Below, piece by piece: positions 43,956 to 53,400 of a DNA stretch of 64,000 nucleotides. Positions within the stretch are counted from its first letter, which is position 1. Each line of letters opens with the position of its first letter. The translations under genes were made by a program, and so were the position numbers. The notes beneath the pieces are model-generated. The model was not told the origin of the DNA and ran no database searches. It saw only the letters and a list, made by a program, of their open reading frames with translations. The DNA is from Brachypterus glaber (taxonomy: Eukaryota; Arthropoda; Insecta; Coleoptera; Kateretidae): the NCBI GenBank assembly GCA_958510825.1, contig OY294045.1:96966988-97030987 (forward strand). The letters are read 5' to 3'.

Positions 43956-44414
43956 TCATTTTTTTTTGCGAAAAGTTTTTATTAGAAATGTTTTCCCACC
44001 TTGAATTTCCTCTGCAATCATGCCATTTATTGACTTACCAAAATTACAAACATCTTCAGGGCTAAAAGGCTCATTGAACGCGTTCGCGTGCAGCTCCATC
44101 AGCTGCTCGTTGACGACATCTTGCAACTGCGCCATCTCGTTGCGAATCTCGTTAATTTGCTGGTCTCTCACCTCCAAAATGGCGATGTACTTGTCCTTTT
44201 CCATCACGCACATTTCCAGCTGATGCTTGGCCAATGCGCAGTCGTGTTCCAGTGCACTTTTGGCTTTTTTAAGGTCTTTGACCAAATTTTTGTACTCATT
44301 GTTTGAGGATTTTGATACTGCAGTTTCAAGTTTTGAGTTCAGATCAGTTATTTCGAATTGGAGAGTTCGATTTTCTTCTTCTAGCTTAAAGGTCTTGATG
44401 GACATCGTGTCTTT
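43956..44414 (-). CDS. Coiled-coil protein gene, exon 4 (terminal)
   Basis: Starts after the acceptor TTTTTACAG with AAAGACACG in phase 0 and runs 153 codons including the stop. It encodes a long heptad-rich helix: FKLEEENRTLQFEITDLNSK, then YIAILEVRDQQINEIRNEMA and LQDVVNEQLMELHANAF, followed by a short basic tail (IKTFRKKK). The dense Glu/Lys/Leu heptads over about 110 residues predict a dimeric coiled coil. A possible donor CAAG/GTGGGA lies near the end, so an alternative terminal exon cannot be excluded, but the AATAAA 30 bases past the stop favours this end. This is the C-terminal quarter of the 433-residue product. Confidence 0.8.
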   Translation of the reverse strand, partial: KDTMSIKTFKLEEENRTLQFEITDLNSKLETAVSKSSNNEYKNLVKDLKKAKSALEHDCALAKHQLEMCVMEKDKYIAILEVRDQQINEIRNEMAQLQDVVNEQLMELHANAFNEPFSPEDVCNFGKSINGMIAEEIQGGKTFLIKTFRKKK

Positions 44415-44570
44415 CTGTAAAAATGTTTCAAATTTTTAAAATATCCTCAAAAAGATTCTAAAAGCATCAACAGTGTTATAGCTACTTTTTGTAATTTTCT
44501 CAGTTTTATAAGGTTTTCAAAACTTTCTTCTTTATTTTTTTTTCACAGAATATTTTGATATTACTTTTTT

Positions 44571-45253
44571 TACATCGGCCCTTAGTGCCGATGTATTGAA
44601 ATCTTCGCCGAAAAGTCAAAATCTTTGACCACGTTTTTTTCACATTTCTCGACGTTTTAGACCATTCTGAGTCGAAATCAGTAAAAAAAATTTTTGCGTC
44701 CGTCTGTCTGTCTAGGTGTAAACTCTCTAACTCCATTTCTACATGAGATATCGACTTGCGGTTTTTTGCATATTGTTTCTTATCGTATTCCGAAGAGCTG
44801 ATTAGATTTTGGGGGTAAACGATTGGGGGTAAGGGGGTGAGAATAAGGTAAAACTCCTATTTTTAGCGTTTTTTGTTTATAATTAAGGCAATTATTATTA
44901 TATTTGGTTAATTTAGCACTTATATAAAAAATAATTTTAAATTGGTCAAAAAATGTTATAAACAACGTTTTCCTAAAACGCATTGTTTTCGAGATATTGG
45001 CGTTTAAAGCAGTAAAAGGTTTTTTTAGCATATCTCACATATTTATAACCCGATTTCAAAAAATTATATTTTAAATAAAAGCTCTTTTTAAGCCCTATAA
45101 AAAATGTTATATACAGTTTTTTGCTAGAATATAATGTTTTAAAGATACAGAATTTAAAGTCAAACAAAACACCTAGTTTGAAATTTGCAAACTAGATGGC
45201 TCTAGTGTACAATAGTGCCGATGTTTTGACAGGGTGCTTGCAACGTTTTATCT
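44571..45253 (+). mobile_element. Family H copy 5
   Basis: Nearly full length, with TCTG block GTCCGTCTGTCTGTC. The terminal stem-loop has lost its loop (TACATCGGCCCTTAGTGCCG). It lies in intron 3, antisense to the gene, 268 bp from the oppositely oriented copy 6. Confidence 0.85.
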
Positions 45254-45520
45254 TTTTTAATGAAATATAAGGAATTTTATTTTTTAAAATAGCATCAAAT
45301 AGTTTAAAAAATTTAAAATATCTGGAACTGTATTTTAAGATTTTTTCATAATCTCTCATTATCTCTATCTTTTCTGAAGGTTCTTTATGCCCTTCAAGTT
45401 ACTTATTAGAAACAGAATTCTTTCTTATATACTTAGTTCATGAATTTAATTTTACAAAAAAATACTTAAAAAATATAACAAAAAAATATCCCTATAATCT
45501 TGAAAATCTTTTAAAAGGCC

Positions 45521-46203
45521 CTTGCAAGAACCCTGTCAAAACATCGGCACTATTGTACACTAGAACCATCTAGTTTGCAAATTTCAAACTAGGTGTTTTG
45601 TTTGATTTTAAATTCTGTATCTTTAAAAAATTATATTGTTGCAAAAAACTGTATATTACATTTTTTATAGTGCTTAAAAAGAGCTTTTATTTAAAATATA
45701 ATTTTTTGAAATCGGGATATAAATATGTGAGATATGCTAAAAAAACCTTTTACTGCTTTAAACGCCAATATCTCGAAAACAATGCGTTTTAGGAAAACAT
45801 TGTTTATAACATTTTTGACCAATTTAAAATTATCTTTTATATAAGTGCTAAATTAACCAAATACAATAATAATTGCCTTAATTATAAACAAAAAACGCTA
45901 AAAGTAGGAGTTTTACCCTATTTTTACCCCCTTACCCCCAATCGTTTAACCCAAAAATCTAATCAGCTCTTCGGAATACGATAAGAAACAATATGCAAAA
46001 AACCGCGTCGATATCTCATGTAGAAATGGAGTTAGAGAGTTTACACCCAGACAGACAGACGGACGCAAAATTTTTTTTTACTGATTTCGACTCAGAATGG
46101 TCTAAAACGTCCAGAAATGTGAAAAAAACGTGGTCAAAGATTTTGACTTTTCGGTGAAGATTTAAATAAATCGGCACTCTTAGTAGCACTATGTGCCGAT
46201 GTA
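45521..46203 (-). mobile_element. Family H copy 6
   Basis: Reverse copy: starts CTTGCAAGAACCCTGTCAAA and ends ATGTGCCGATGTA. With copy 5 it forms an inverted pair of about 680-bp arms inside the intron, able to fold in the pre-mRNA. Confidence 0.85.
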
Positions 46204-46493
46204 ATAATATTTTTATGTCCATATAACCCTTACCCTCCCAAGACTAAACTAATGATAATTTTTCAATTTAATTGTGTTTTTATTTATTTGTCTAAAAAGA
46301 AAAAAAAAAGAATTAAAAATAAACTGATTTTTTTTTTTCAGTTTTTGCGCGAGTTTTTGTTTGGACTTTTTTTAGAAGAGCTGTATTATACTGAATTAAA
46401 TTTGCGTATTTGTTTGCATACATAGAAAGTCTATAAAAGTATTTTGAATTAAATTAAGAAATTCTTGATCCTTACTCATATTGGAGTTGATTT

Positions 46494-47335
46494 AAATAAA
46501 CCATAGAAAAAATGTTATCTCTCCAAAATATAAATTTATTGTCTATTAAACAAACATTACAGCGACAATTGTTTCGACTTTTTTAACATAAAGTCATTTT
46601 CAAGCTACAAATAATGAAAAATTAGGTTGAAAATGGTACAATTCCTTTTAGAAAAACTTACTTTTTAAATTTATAAATAGATTTTTTGAACATTTATGTT
46701 TACAATAATGTTTTAAACGTTAGACCGGAGATTGTTGCCTGTCCCCTTACAGAGCATTAATCTTTGGAGTAAATATTTTTGTTTAAAAACTTTTCCAAAA
46801 ATTTTGTTCCCTTTTTGGTTTGTTTTTGAGTTTTTGATGTGAATTTGCTGCCACCTCTTCAATTTTATTCCAATTACTAAGTTAAATATAAATTAATCTT
46901 TTTCCTTTTTTATATTTATCTACCTTTTTTGCAGTTTAAAGATAATTCCTTTAGTCTGTTTGAAGTATAGTTTGGATTATTTTATGATAGATGTCCCAGA
47001 TTTTTATTCAATTTAAAATTTTAGATTTCATTAATTTATTTTATTTTAACTTATTGTAGTTTTCTTTTTGTTTAAATTTTTAAGATTTTATAAAAATAAT
47101 AGAGTTAAGGTCAGTATGACATTTCTAATAATGTGTACTCAAGTTATTTTGTTTATAAATTTAAAAAGTAAGTTTTTCTAAAAGGAATTGTACCATTTTC
47201 AACCTAATTTTTCATTATTTGTAGCTTGAAAATGACTTTATGTTAAAAAAGTCGAAACAATTGTCGCTGTAATGTTTGTTTAATAGACAATAAATTTATA
47301 TTTTGGAGAGATAACATTTTTTCTATGGTTTATTT
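46494..47335. mobile_element. Foldback element with about 182-bp arms
   Basis: AATAAACCATAGAAAAAATG ... CTTACTTTTTAAATTTATAA (46494-46680) is almost perfectly inverted at 47154-47335. Each arm has GACTTT, a loop, AAAGTC and GAAACAATTGTC (47234-47265 in the right arm), a stem plus GAAAC motif. The spacer of about 470 bp is AT-rich. Lies in intron 3. Confidence 0.85.
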
Positions 47336-47409
47336 TGAATTAATATTGCCTTAAAGAAAAAATAAAGAAGTAAAGTCACAATTGTGACACCCTGGAGGGC
47401 AAGGGTTAA

Positions 47410-47550
47410 AAAGTAACAGGAAATAGTATATTCTATAACTAGTATGGAATAGACAATATTCCGCGCGAGCGGAAAGTTTGTCATACAAGCCGGCAGGCGA
47501 GTATGACGGTCCCGCGAGCGCGGAATGACTATTTCATACTGTAGACTATA
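47410..47550. repeat. GC-rich foldback element in intron 3
   Basis: AATAGTATATTCTATAACTA and AGTATGGAATAG at the left face CTATTTCATACTGTAGACTA at the right. The inner arms are ATTCCGCGCGAGCGG and CCCGCGAGCGCGGAAT, and the centre is GTCATACAAGCCGG against GTATGACGG. It shares the terminal AATAGTAT motif with family P. Confidence 0.8.
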
Positions 47551-48141
47551 CTTTTTCTTTGACTGCAAATATGAGACAATGTATGGCTTTAAACTACAGA
47601 CAAGGTTAAAAACAATGTTTTTCGTGACTCGACATTGTAAATGAAACAAAACACATATTTTTAAATAAAGCAATTAATGTTATTTAATAATTTTTTTAAA
47701 TCAGTACTTAAAAAAATTTTTTATTTAATTTTAGCACATATTTACAAATTATAATGCAAAAATTGAAGGTTATGTCAGATTGTTGTGACAAATATCAGGT
47801 TTAAATATTTAACAATAGATGGAGAAGTTTTAATTTTTTTGAACTAAATTTATAAAAAACTGGTCAAATATTAGGAAAACCTAATAAACTTTATGTAATT
47901 TTAACGCAAAACTTTAAATTGCATTAAATTATTCAATATTTCATGGTAAAATATATATATTTTTGCTAATTTTGTTACAGTTTTCTTTACTTTTATAAAC
48001 AAGAGATGGCACTACATGTGCTCATTCCAACACATTTGATACGGAATATTCATATCGTGTCTAGAGCTAGAATGGATTCATTTTGTGTTTGGAAAGTGTG
48101 TGTATTTGCTTACATTCTAAAGCAGTCGTAGAAAAACTTAC

Positions 48142-48384
48142 TTCTTTTTCCGAGAGTTCCAGTCTTTGTTTAAAATATTGTGCTGTATCTTTTTCCGACT
48201 GTAATCTATTTTCCAGTTGTTCTTTTTCATATTTCAAATTTGCACACATTTCTTCCATCTGCTGGCAAGTTTGTTCTAATTTTATTGTACTTTGGGCTAT
48301 TTTCAACTGCACTCGTTCTATGTCCTCATTATTATTCTCTGTTTGGACTGACCTTGTTTCTGTTCTTTTCTGAATCAACTTTTC
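48142..48384 (-). CDS. Coiled-coil protein gene, exon 3
   Basis: 243 bases, phase 0 at both ends, between the acceptor TTTTTTTAG and the donor GAA/GTAAGT. It encodes 81 residues beginning EKLIQKRTETRSVQTENNNE. The rest (LKIAQSTIKLEQTCQQMEEM, YEKEQLENRLQSEKDTAQYF, KQRLELSEKE) is heptad-patterned, so the coiled coil of exon 4 starts here. Its reading frame joins exons 2 and 4 without a frame change. Confidence 0.8.
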
Positions 48385-48481
48385 CTAAAAAAACTTTTTA
48401 TTCAGAAAACTTAAATATAACTTGAAAATGATAACTTGTAATGCATACAGAAAAAATTTCTAAAATAATTATTTAGGCCTA

Positions 48482-49397
48482 TGATCTGTTTCATCAAGCA
48501 AGAGAGTAAATTAAACTAGATGAAACGTTACAAGCACCCTGTTAAAACATCGGCACTATTGTACACTAGCGCCATCTAGTTTGCAAATTTCAAACTAGGT
48601 GTTTTGTTTGATTTTAAATTCTGTATCTTTAAAACATTATATTCTAGCAAAAAACTGTATATGACATTTTTTATAGGGCTTAAAAAGAGCTTTTATTTAA
48701 AATATAATTTTTTGAAATCGGGTTATAAATATGTGAGATATGCTAAAAAAACCTTTTACTGCTTAAAACGTCAATATCTCGAAAGCAATGCGTTTTAAGA
48801 AAACGTTGTTTATAACATTTTTTGACCAATTTAAAATTATCTTTTATATAAGTGCTAAATTAACCAAATACAATAATAATTGCCTTAATTATAAACAAAA
48901 AACGCTAAAAATAGGAGTTTTACCCTATTTTTACCTCCTTACCTCCAATCGTTTACCCCCAAAATCTAATCAGCTCTTCGGAATACGATAAGAAACAATA
49001 TGCAAAAAACCACAAGTCGTTATCTCATGTATAAATGAAGTTAGAGAGTTTACACCCAGACAGACAGACGGACGGACGCAAAAATTTTTTTTACTGATTT
49101 CGACTCAGAATGCTCTAAAACGTCGAGAAGTTTGAAAAAAACGTGGTCAAAGATTTTGACTTTTTGGCGAAGATTTCAATACATCAGTACTCTTAGTAGC
49201 ACTAAGTGCCAATGTAAATTGCACAGTAAATATTTTTACAACAGGTTTGAATAGTATATGTTTATGTATAGAATATAGTTATGTTTTATAAAATAAACTA
49301 CGCAGTATATTCGCACATCCGATATTCGGATCTGTTTTGAAAATATTCACTGTGCAATTTTTAATATATTCTCTTGCTTGATGACACAGACCATGAT
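48482..49397. mobile_element. TIR element in intron 2, split by family H copy 7
   Basis: TGATCTGTTTCATCAAGCAA at the left and TTGCTTGATGACACAGACCA at the right are inverted ends. The right half matches 21059-21200. Without the H insertion it would be about 210 bp. Confidence 0.75.
48513..49216 (-). mobile_element. Family H copy 7
   Basis: Starts AAACTAGATGAAACGTTACA and ends ACTAAGTGCCAATGTA, with microsatellite CAGACAGACGGACGGACG. It is inserted in the TIR element between GAGTAAATT and AATTGCACAG. Comparison with 21059-21200 shows no long target duplication, as expected for Helitron-type insertion next to T residues. Confidence 0.85.
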
Positions 49398-49449
49398 AGG
49401 GATAAGCAACAAGTATTTAAAAAATAAAACCATTACAATTTTCACTTAC

Positions 49450-49604
49450 TGGTTTTTCATAGTCCACCGAAGCAAAACTTCGACTTCTACTAGGAGGTAA
49501 GATTTCGAGTTGCTGATGTAAATGAATTGTAGAAGCAACTTCTGGAGGTACTCGTTTTAATGCTAATTGCATATCGCTTACCATTTGATGTATACTACTT
49601 TCCT
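49450..49604 (-). CDS. Coiled-coil protein gene, exon 2
   Basis: 155 bases between the acceptor ATTTTAG and the donor CCA/GTAAGT. The last base of exon 1 plus the first two of this exon make one Glu codon. The exon encodes ESSIHQMVSDMQLALKRVPP, then EVASTIHLHQQLEILPPSRS and RSFASVDYEKP. It looks like a helical segment followed by a Ser/Arg-rich linker. It is too short for an ORF scan to report and was found by splice-site and phase matching. Confidence 0.8.
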
Positions 49605-49805
49605 CTAAAATTATATTTTATATTAGTCAAACCCTCTGATAAAGTTATTAAAAGTAAGTGGTAAACCAGGCCATAAGGCAAGACTGGAAAAAGTCGACTG
49701 GGTCCCACAGCTTAACCTGTTATCATTTATTCTCTTTTGGCTTTTTCAAACCCTTGTAATTTTTCCGGCCTACCCTTAAAAAAGTAATATCACAAAGATC
49801 CTTAC
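49605..49805 (-). other. Intron 1 of the coiled-coil gene (201 bp)
   Basis: Donor CCAG/GTAAGG, acceptor ATTTTAG. AT-rich and free of recognisable repeats. Confidence 0.75.
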
Positions 49806-50250
49806 CTGGTAAAATATGTTGTAAGTTATAATGCAATTCCTTTGCTAAAAAATGTAATGTCCTTAAAGGATCAAAATTACTAAACTGTGAAGAGTCTCTG
49901 ACCTTTTGGCCCTTTAACAAGCTACCCCAAGATTGTTTATCATCTCCAGAACTACTATATCTACGACTCTTTGAAGAACTTTTAGTCTTGACTTCTAAAT
50001 CCGATTCAATCATATTTTTCTGTCGAATTATAGAAGGACTAATGAAATTGGTTTGCCTTGACACTTTTTTGATCAATTGTGTGTTTATTTTACTTGGTGA
50101 GGACCTTTCCCTGTTTTTACGCGAACTTCCAGCACTAGGTTGTTCTTTTAACAAACGATTCATATATTTTTCACACAAAACCGGTTCTACAGTTTTTGAC
50201 CTCGCGGACATATTTCTCTTTACGCTAACGCTTAATTCACTTAATTTCAT
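49806..50250 (-). CDS. Coiled-coil protein gene, exon 1 (start)
   Basis: The open frame runs to 50256, but the first ATG is at 50250 (MKLSELSVSVKRNMSARSK). The exon ends at CCAG/GTAAGG in phase 1. The N-terminal 110 residues are rich in Ser, Lys and Arg and probably disordered (SAGSSRKNRERSSPSKINTQ, KSSSKSRRYSSSGDDKQSW). A helical motif follows (FDPLRTLHFLAKELHYNLQH). The whole gene encodes 433 residues. A disordered basic N-terminus, a short helical domain and a long C-terminal coiled coil suggest a centrosomal or cytoskeletal scaffold; from memory it faintly recalls CCDC14-type proteins, which I cannot verify. There is no signal peptide or membrane segment. Confidence 0.8.
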
Positions 50251-50638
50251 ATACACTATTAATTTAAAATTTTAACAAAACTACAAAATATTGACAAGAT
50301 AGGTTAGAAATACAGCTTTTTGACATTCCAAAGCCCGCCATTAAATTTTGATCCAATGCGCAAGCGCGTATTTGAAATCGGAAAATGCGGCGTTGTCAGA
50401 TTCAGCGCAGCTTGTTAGGTAAAAATATTGGAGTGGCATAAAAAATATGTTTTTAATTTTTTTTTTAATAAATTTATTTTATTTGCATGTTAAATAAGCT
50501 GCTAATTATTGCTAACTATTAGCAAATAATTAAACATTCCGTAGATAAAAAAAGGACAAAAAATAAAAGAACATTTTTTTTTAATACAAAAAAATATAAA
50601 GGTATTTTCTAGTATTTTGAATTACAAAATTTTTTTTT
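50251..50638. other. Upstream flank of the coiled-coil gene
   Basis: About 50330-50420 is less AT-rich (CCAATGCGCAAGCGCG, GAAAATGCGGCGTTG) and may be the core promoter. No TATA box is evident. The remainder is A/T-rich. Confidence 0.4.
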
Positions 50639-50720
50639 GGATTGTTACGCCCATGTTAATGGTATAGGAAAATAGCGTTACATGATCAAAATTTGCGTTA
50701 CATAATACTTGAACGTTCCC
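50639..50720 (-). mobile_element. Harbinger-like MITE, partial copy
   Basis: ACGCCCATGTTAATGGTATA and CATAATACTTGAACGTTCCC match the 34240-34391 MITE in reverse. The other terminal repeat is missing. Confidence 0.75.
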
Positions 50721-51199
50721 CAAGAGTAACTGTTAGTCGTAGGTCAAAAATGCATGACTTTTTTGTAGATGATTATTACCGATTACCGATTTTTATAGTC
50801 CATGGAATTTAACAATTCCGCCTCAAGTTATGTGTGAGTTACATAACATGCTACATATCAGCTATAGCTATATACATACTAGGCACATAACAATGAAAGT
50901 AGGCGTTTCCGAATTCTACTTGTAGTTTTTTCTCTTTCTTTCAAATACAATTTATAATACTTAACTTGTTATGGAGTGCATCATAGATTGAGACATTTTC
51001 CGCAAAAAAATCTGTCTGCCTTTCGGAAAAAAATGATGAATCGAAGAAAACTATTAATTTTTGGCATAATATGCGCCAAAGAACAAAAGGTAGTTGTTTC
51101 AGTTGAAACGTGCACTTTTTTGTCGCATTTCTTTGACTATCACAGATCCGTGTGCCACACTTTTAAAGTGTAATACTTTGGAATAAAATAAGTAACAAA
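50721..51199. other. AT-rich sequence, no secure gene
   Basis: A 65-residue plus-strand frame (50976-51173) has no recognisable domain. Confidence 0.4.
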
Positions 51200-51440
51200 C
51201 ATATCCTTTTTCTAACGGACGTCCGCAAATAACGAATTACCGTCGCTTGGCGGTCGCCGCGACTGCCGACGCCCATCGCCGCCGGCTCTTGACGTCACAC
51301 GATGCCCCCGTTGCCCGGGAAACGTGAGCATTACGTCACGGTCGGCGGCCTGTACAACGTTGGTCCAGATTTAGCCTAAATATACCGCTCCCGAGGAGAT
51401 TGCTCTCACGCCGCGCCAACATCTCGGAGACGGTTTTTAT
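51200..51440. promoter_or_regulatory. CpG-rich island, candidate promoter
   Basis: About 240 bp of GC- and CpG-rich DNA (GGCGGTCGCCGCGACTGCCG) in AT-rich surroundings. It contains CRE-like TTGACGTCACAC and ATTACGTCACGG. Downstream, CCTAAATATACC could act as a TATA box about 30 bases before TTGCTCTCACGCC on the plus strand. No ORF follows within 300 bp, so it may start a transcript whose coding exon lies further on, or act as an upstream element for the minus-strand coiled-coil gene. Confidence 0.45.
51310..51323. promoter_or_regulatory. RFX X-box-like site
   Basis: GTTGCCCGGGAAAC fits the X-box consensus (GTTGCC half, 2-bp spacer, GGAAAC half) bound by RFX factors, which control ciliary and centriolar genes in animals. 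It lies in the CpG-rich island about 1.06 kb upstream of the coiled-coil gene start. One short motif, so functional use is uncertain. Confidence 0.35.
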
Positions 51441-53020
51441 TCTGGGATGCAGTGTTTTATATTTAGAAACGACTTTATGTGAAATGAACTGATAAATGTA
51501 ATATAACTAGAGTTTAGGTAATATTACATTTTTATAAGATTACATGGTTTAACCGTGATGAGATATCGTTGGATTGATAGCACTAGGCAACACGGTTTCT
51601 TGCCCTGATTGGAGTCATATATGTTTTTTAACTAATTTTGGGTCGCTGAACCTCAGAATATTTCTATTACTTAAGTTTTCTGAGAAATATAAGATAAAAA
51701 TGTTAAAAAATCATTATTTTATCCCTCTTTTGTTCTAAAATCATGGAGATAAAAATATTCCGAGGAAAAATTTAGATTCGGCGACTCAATATTAGTTACC
51801 CAACATGGAAACTTTAAATTCATAGGTAGAATAAATAGGGATATTATGAAAAAAAATATTTAAAAAAAAATGGATAATGTGACAAAATTAAGTAGGGGTG
51901 GAAGGTAAGGAGAAGGGTGCATAAGGGGATAAGCTTATCGCCACGTACTCATGCTAAAAATTGTCAAAAATCATTACTAGGGGGTCAAAAATGAACTAAA
52001 AAAATGTTACGTAATATGGTTCTTATGTAATAAAGTAACATTTTTATGCTGTAGAACCATTAAAAAAAAAATACACAATATTTTGTTTTATAAATTATTT
52101 TTAAATTGGCATGATTGCCTGTACTAAAATTTAAGAAATAAGATGTGCTGGATTTTTTTTAAGTTCAAATTTGGATTCTGCGCCTTTAAATTGATAAGAA
52201 AAATGTAGTTTTTGGGCTCGGGAAAAAAGTTTACACTGTGTACTTTAATTTTGTTTCTTTTTCATTTATTTACTTTTTACGAACAAACTAAGCAAAATAA
52301 AAAAATATTTGAATAAATATTTTTGTAGAGAATTTTATAATCTACAAATTAAGTCCTATACAATTTTTATACAGATTTGATAGTTTTGCCACAAAAGAGC
52401 AATTAGGTAAACTCTTCACTTTCATTTTAAGCTTTTTATTATTTTTTCGCGTACTTACTCTGACAGTAGGTCCTTGGCATATATTTTTAAGTTTCCCGTA
52501 TTTTTTTTAATATACCCTAAAATTTTCAAAATCCTACTCTTTTTTTTAAGGTTTTGAAAAAAAAACGTCATTATTCCTGGACTTATATCTCAAAAATTTT
52601 AGGTGCTGAAATTTTTCTAAGGTCAGATTCGGTTTCTACGCCCTCAAATTAGTAAGAAAAATTTACTTTCCGATCGGGGCAAAAAAAAGTTGAGATTTGT
52701 TGCCTAGTGTAGCCTTCAAAAGAAAACTGCTATTTTTTAACCCCCCCCCCCTTCTACTTAATGTTATAAGTCGGGGCGTACCGTTATGGGCCAGTTGGAA
52801 TTTTCAGCAGATGAGTCGGCAACGAAGATAAAATTGATGATGATTTTCTTCAGTCAATAGCTTTGCTTAGAGTTAATTTTTTTTCAGGTAGTCGGAAAAT
52901 TCAGCTTAAGCTGAGCACAAATTTGTGCAGTATGGTGGAGTGATTTTTTTTTTTTTTTTGGGAAATCAAGGATGCGTACCAACCATGCGAACATTCCTGT
53001 GAAATTTGATATTTTTATTA
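51441..53020. other. AT-rich intergenic sequence
   Basis: No gene seen. A GGGTCGCTGAACCTCAG motif near 51649 and ATTCGGCGACTC near 51775 are inverted traces of the GTCGCTGAA repeat group. Homopolymer C and T runs lie near 52740 and 52940. Confidence 0.5.
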
Positions 53021-53400
53021 TTGTATCTTCATCCTCCCCAAACGGCTAAAACGTGAAAAAACAGGGTACTCGACATCACTGCTAATTAAAGTTTTTTTTT
53101 CATAACTTCCAAACGGTTTAATCGATTGACTTGAATTTTTGCACATATATTATTGTTGCCATAACACTTAATTTAAGTTTTGTAACAAACTCCTTTCGGG
53201 GGATTAAGCGGGTTATTAGGGTTGTTTAAGGGGTAAAAATTATAAGTTGGTGGCTTGAGTCACGTGACTAAGGTACCTTAGTTTAATTTTGTATTGATTT
53301 TACCAAATTATTGTTTCTAGTTCCTGCTATTATAAAAAAAAACATTTTTTTGCCCCCCTAGCCCCCCTTTCAAGGAATTTATTCTAAAAATCGTTATAAA
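53021..53400. repeat. Dispersed repeat, partner at 56605-56890
   Basis: TTTTTCATAACTTCCAAACG, then GGGTTGTTTAAGGGG, TAAGTTGGTGGCTTGAGTCA, TTTAATTTTGTATTGATTTT and CCCCCCTAGCCCCCC occur in the same order in the segment after the LINE at 56605. The copies are clearly diverged. Confidence 0.6.

Larger units (their letters stand above)
44415..48141 (-). other. Intron 3 of the coiled-coil gene (3.7 kb)
   Basis: Donor GTAAGT and acceptor TTTTTACAG. Most of it is transposon-derived: two family H copies in opposite orientation, a 182-bp-arm inverted repeat and a GC-rich foldback element. No coding ORF is needed to explain any part of it. Confidence 0.75.
48385..49449 (-). other. Intron 2 of the coiled-coil gene (1.07 kb)
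   Basis: Donor GTAAGT after exon 2, acceptor TTTTTTTAG before exon 3. Nearly all of it is one TIR element carrying family H copy 7. Confidence 0.75.

Noticed and set aside
44973..48798. A conserved 64-residue frame (MFDFKFCIF...) found in several places
   Set aside because: It lies in the AT-rich core of family H, and similarity follows from DNA repeat identity. It is not open in all copies.
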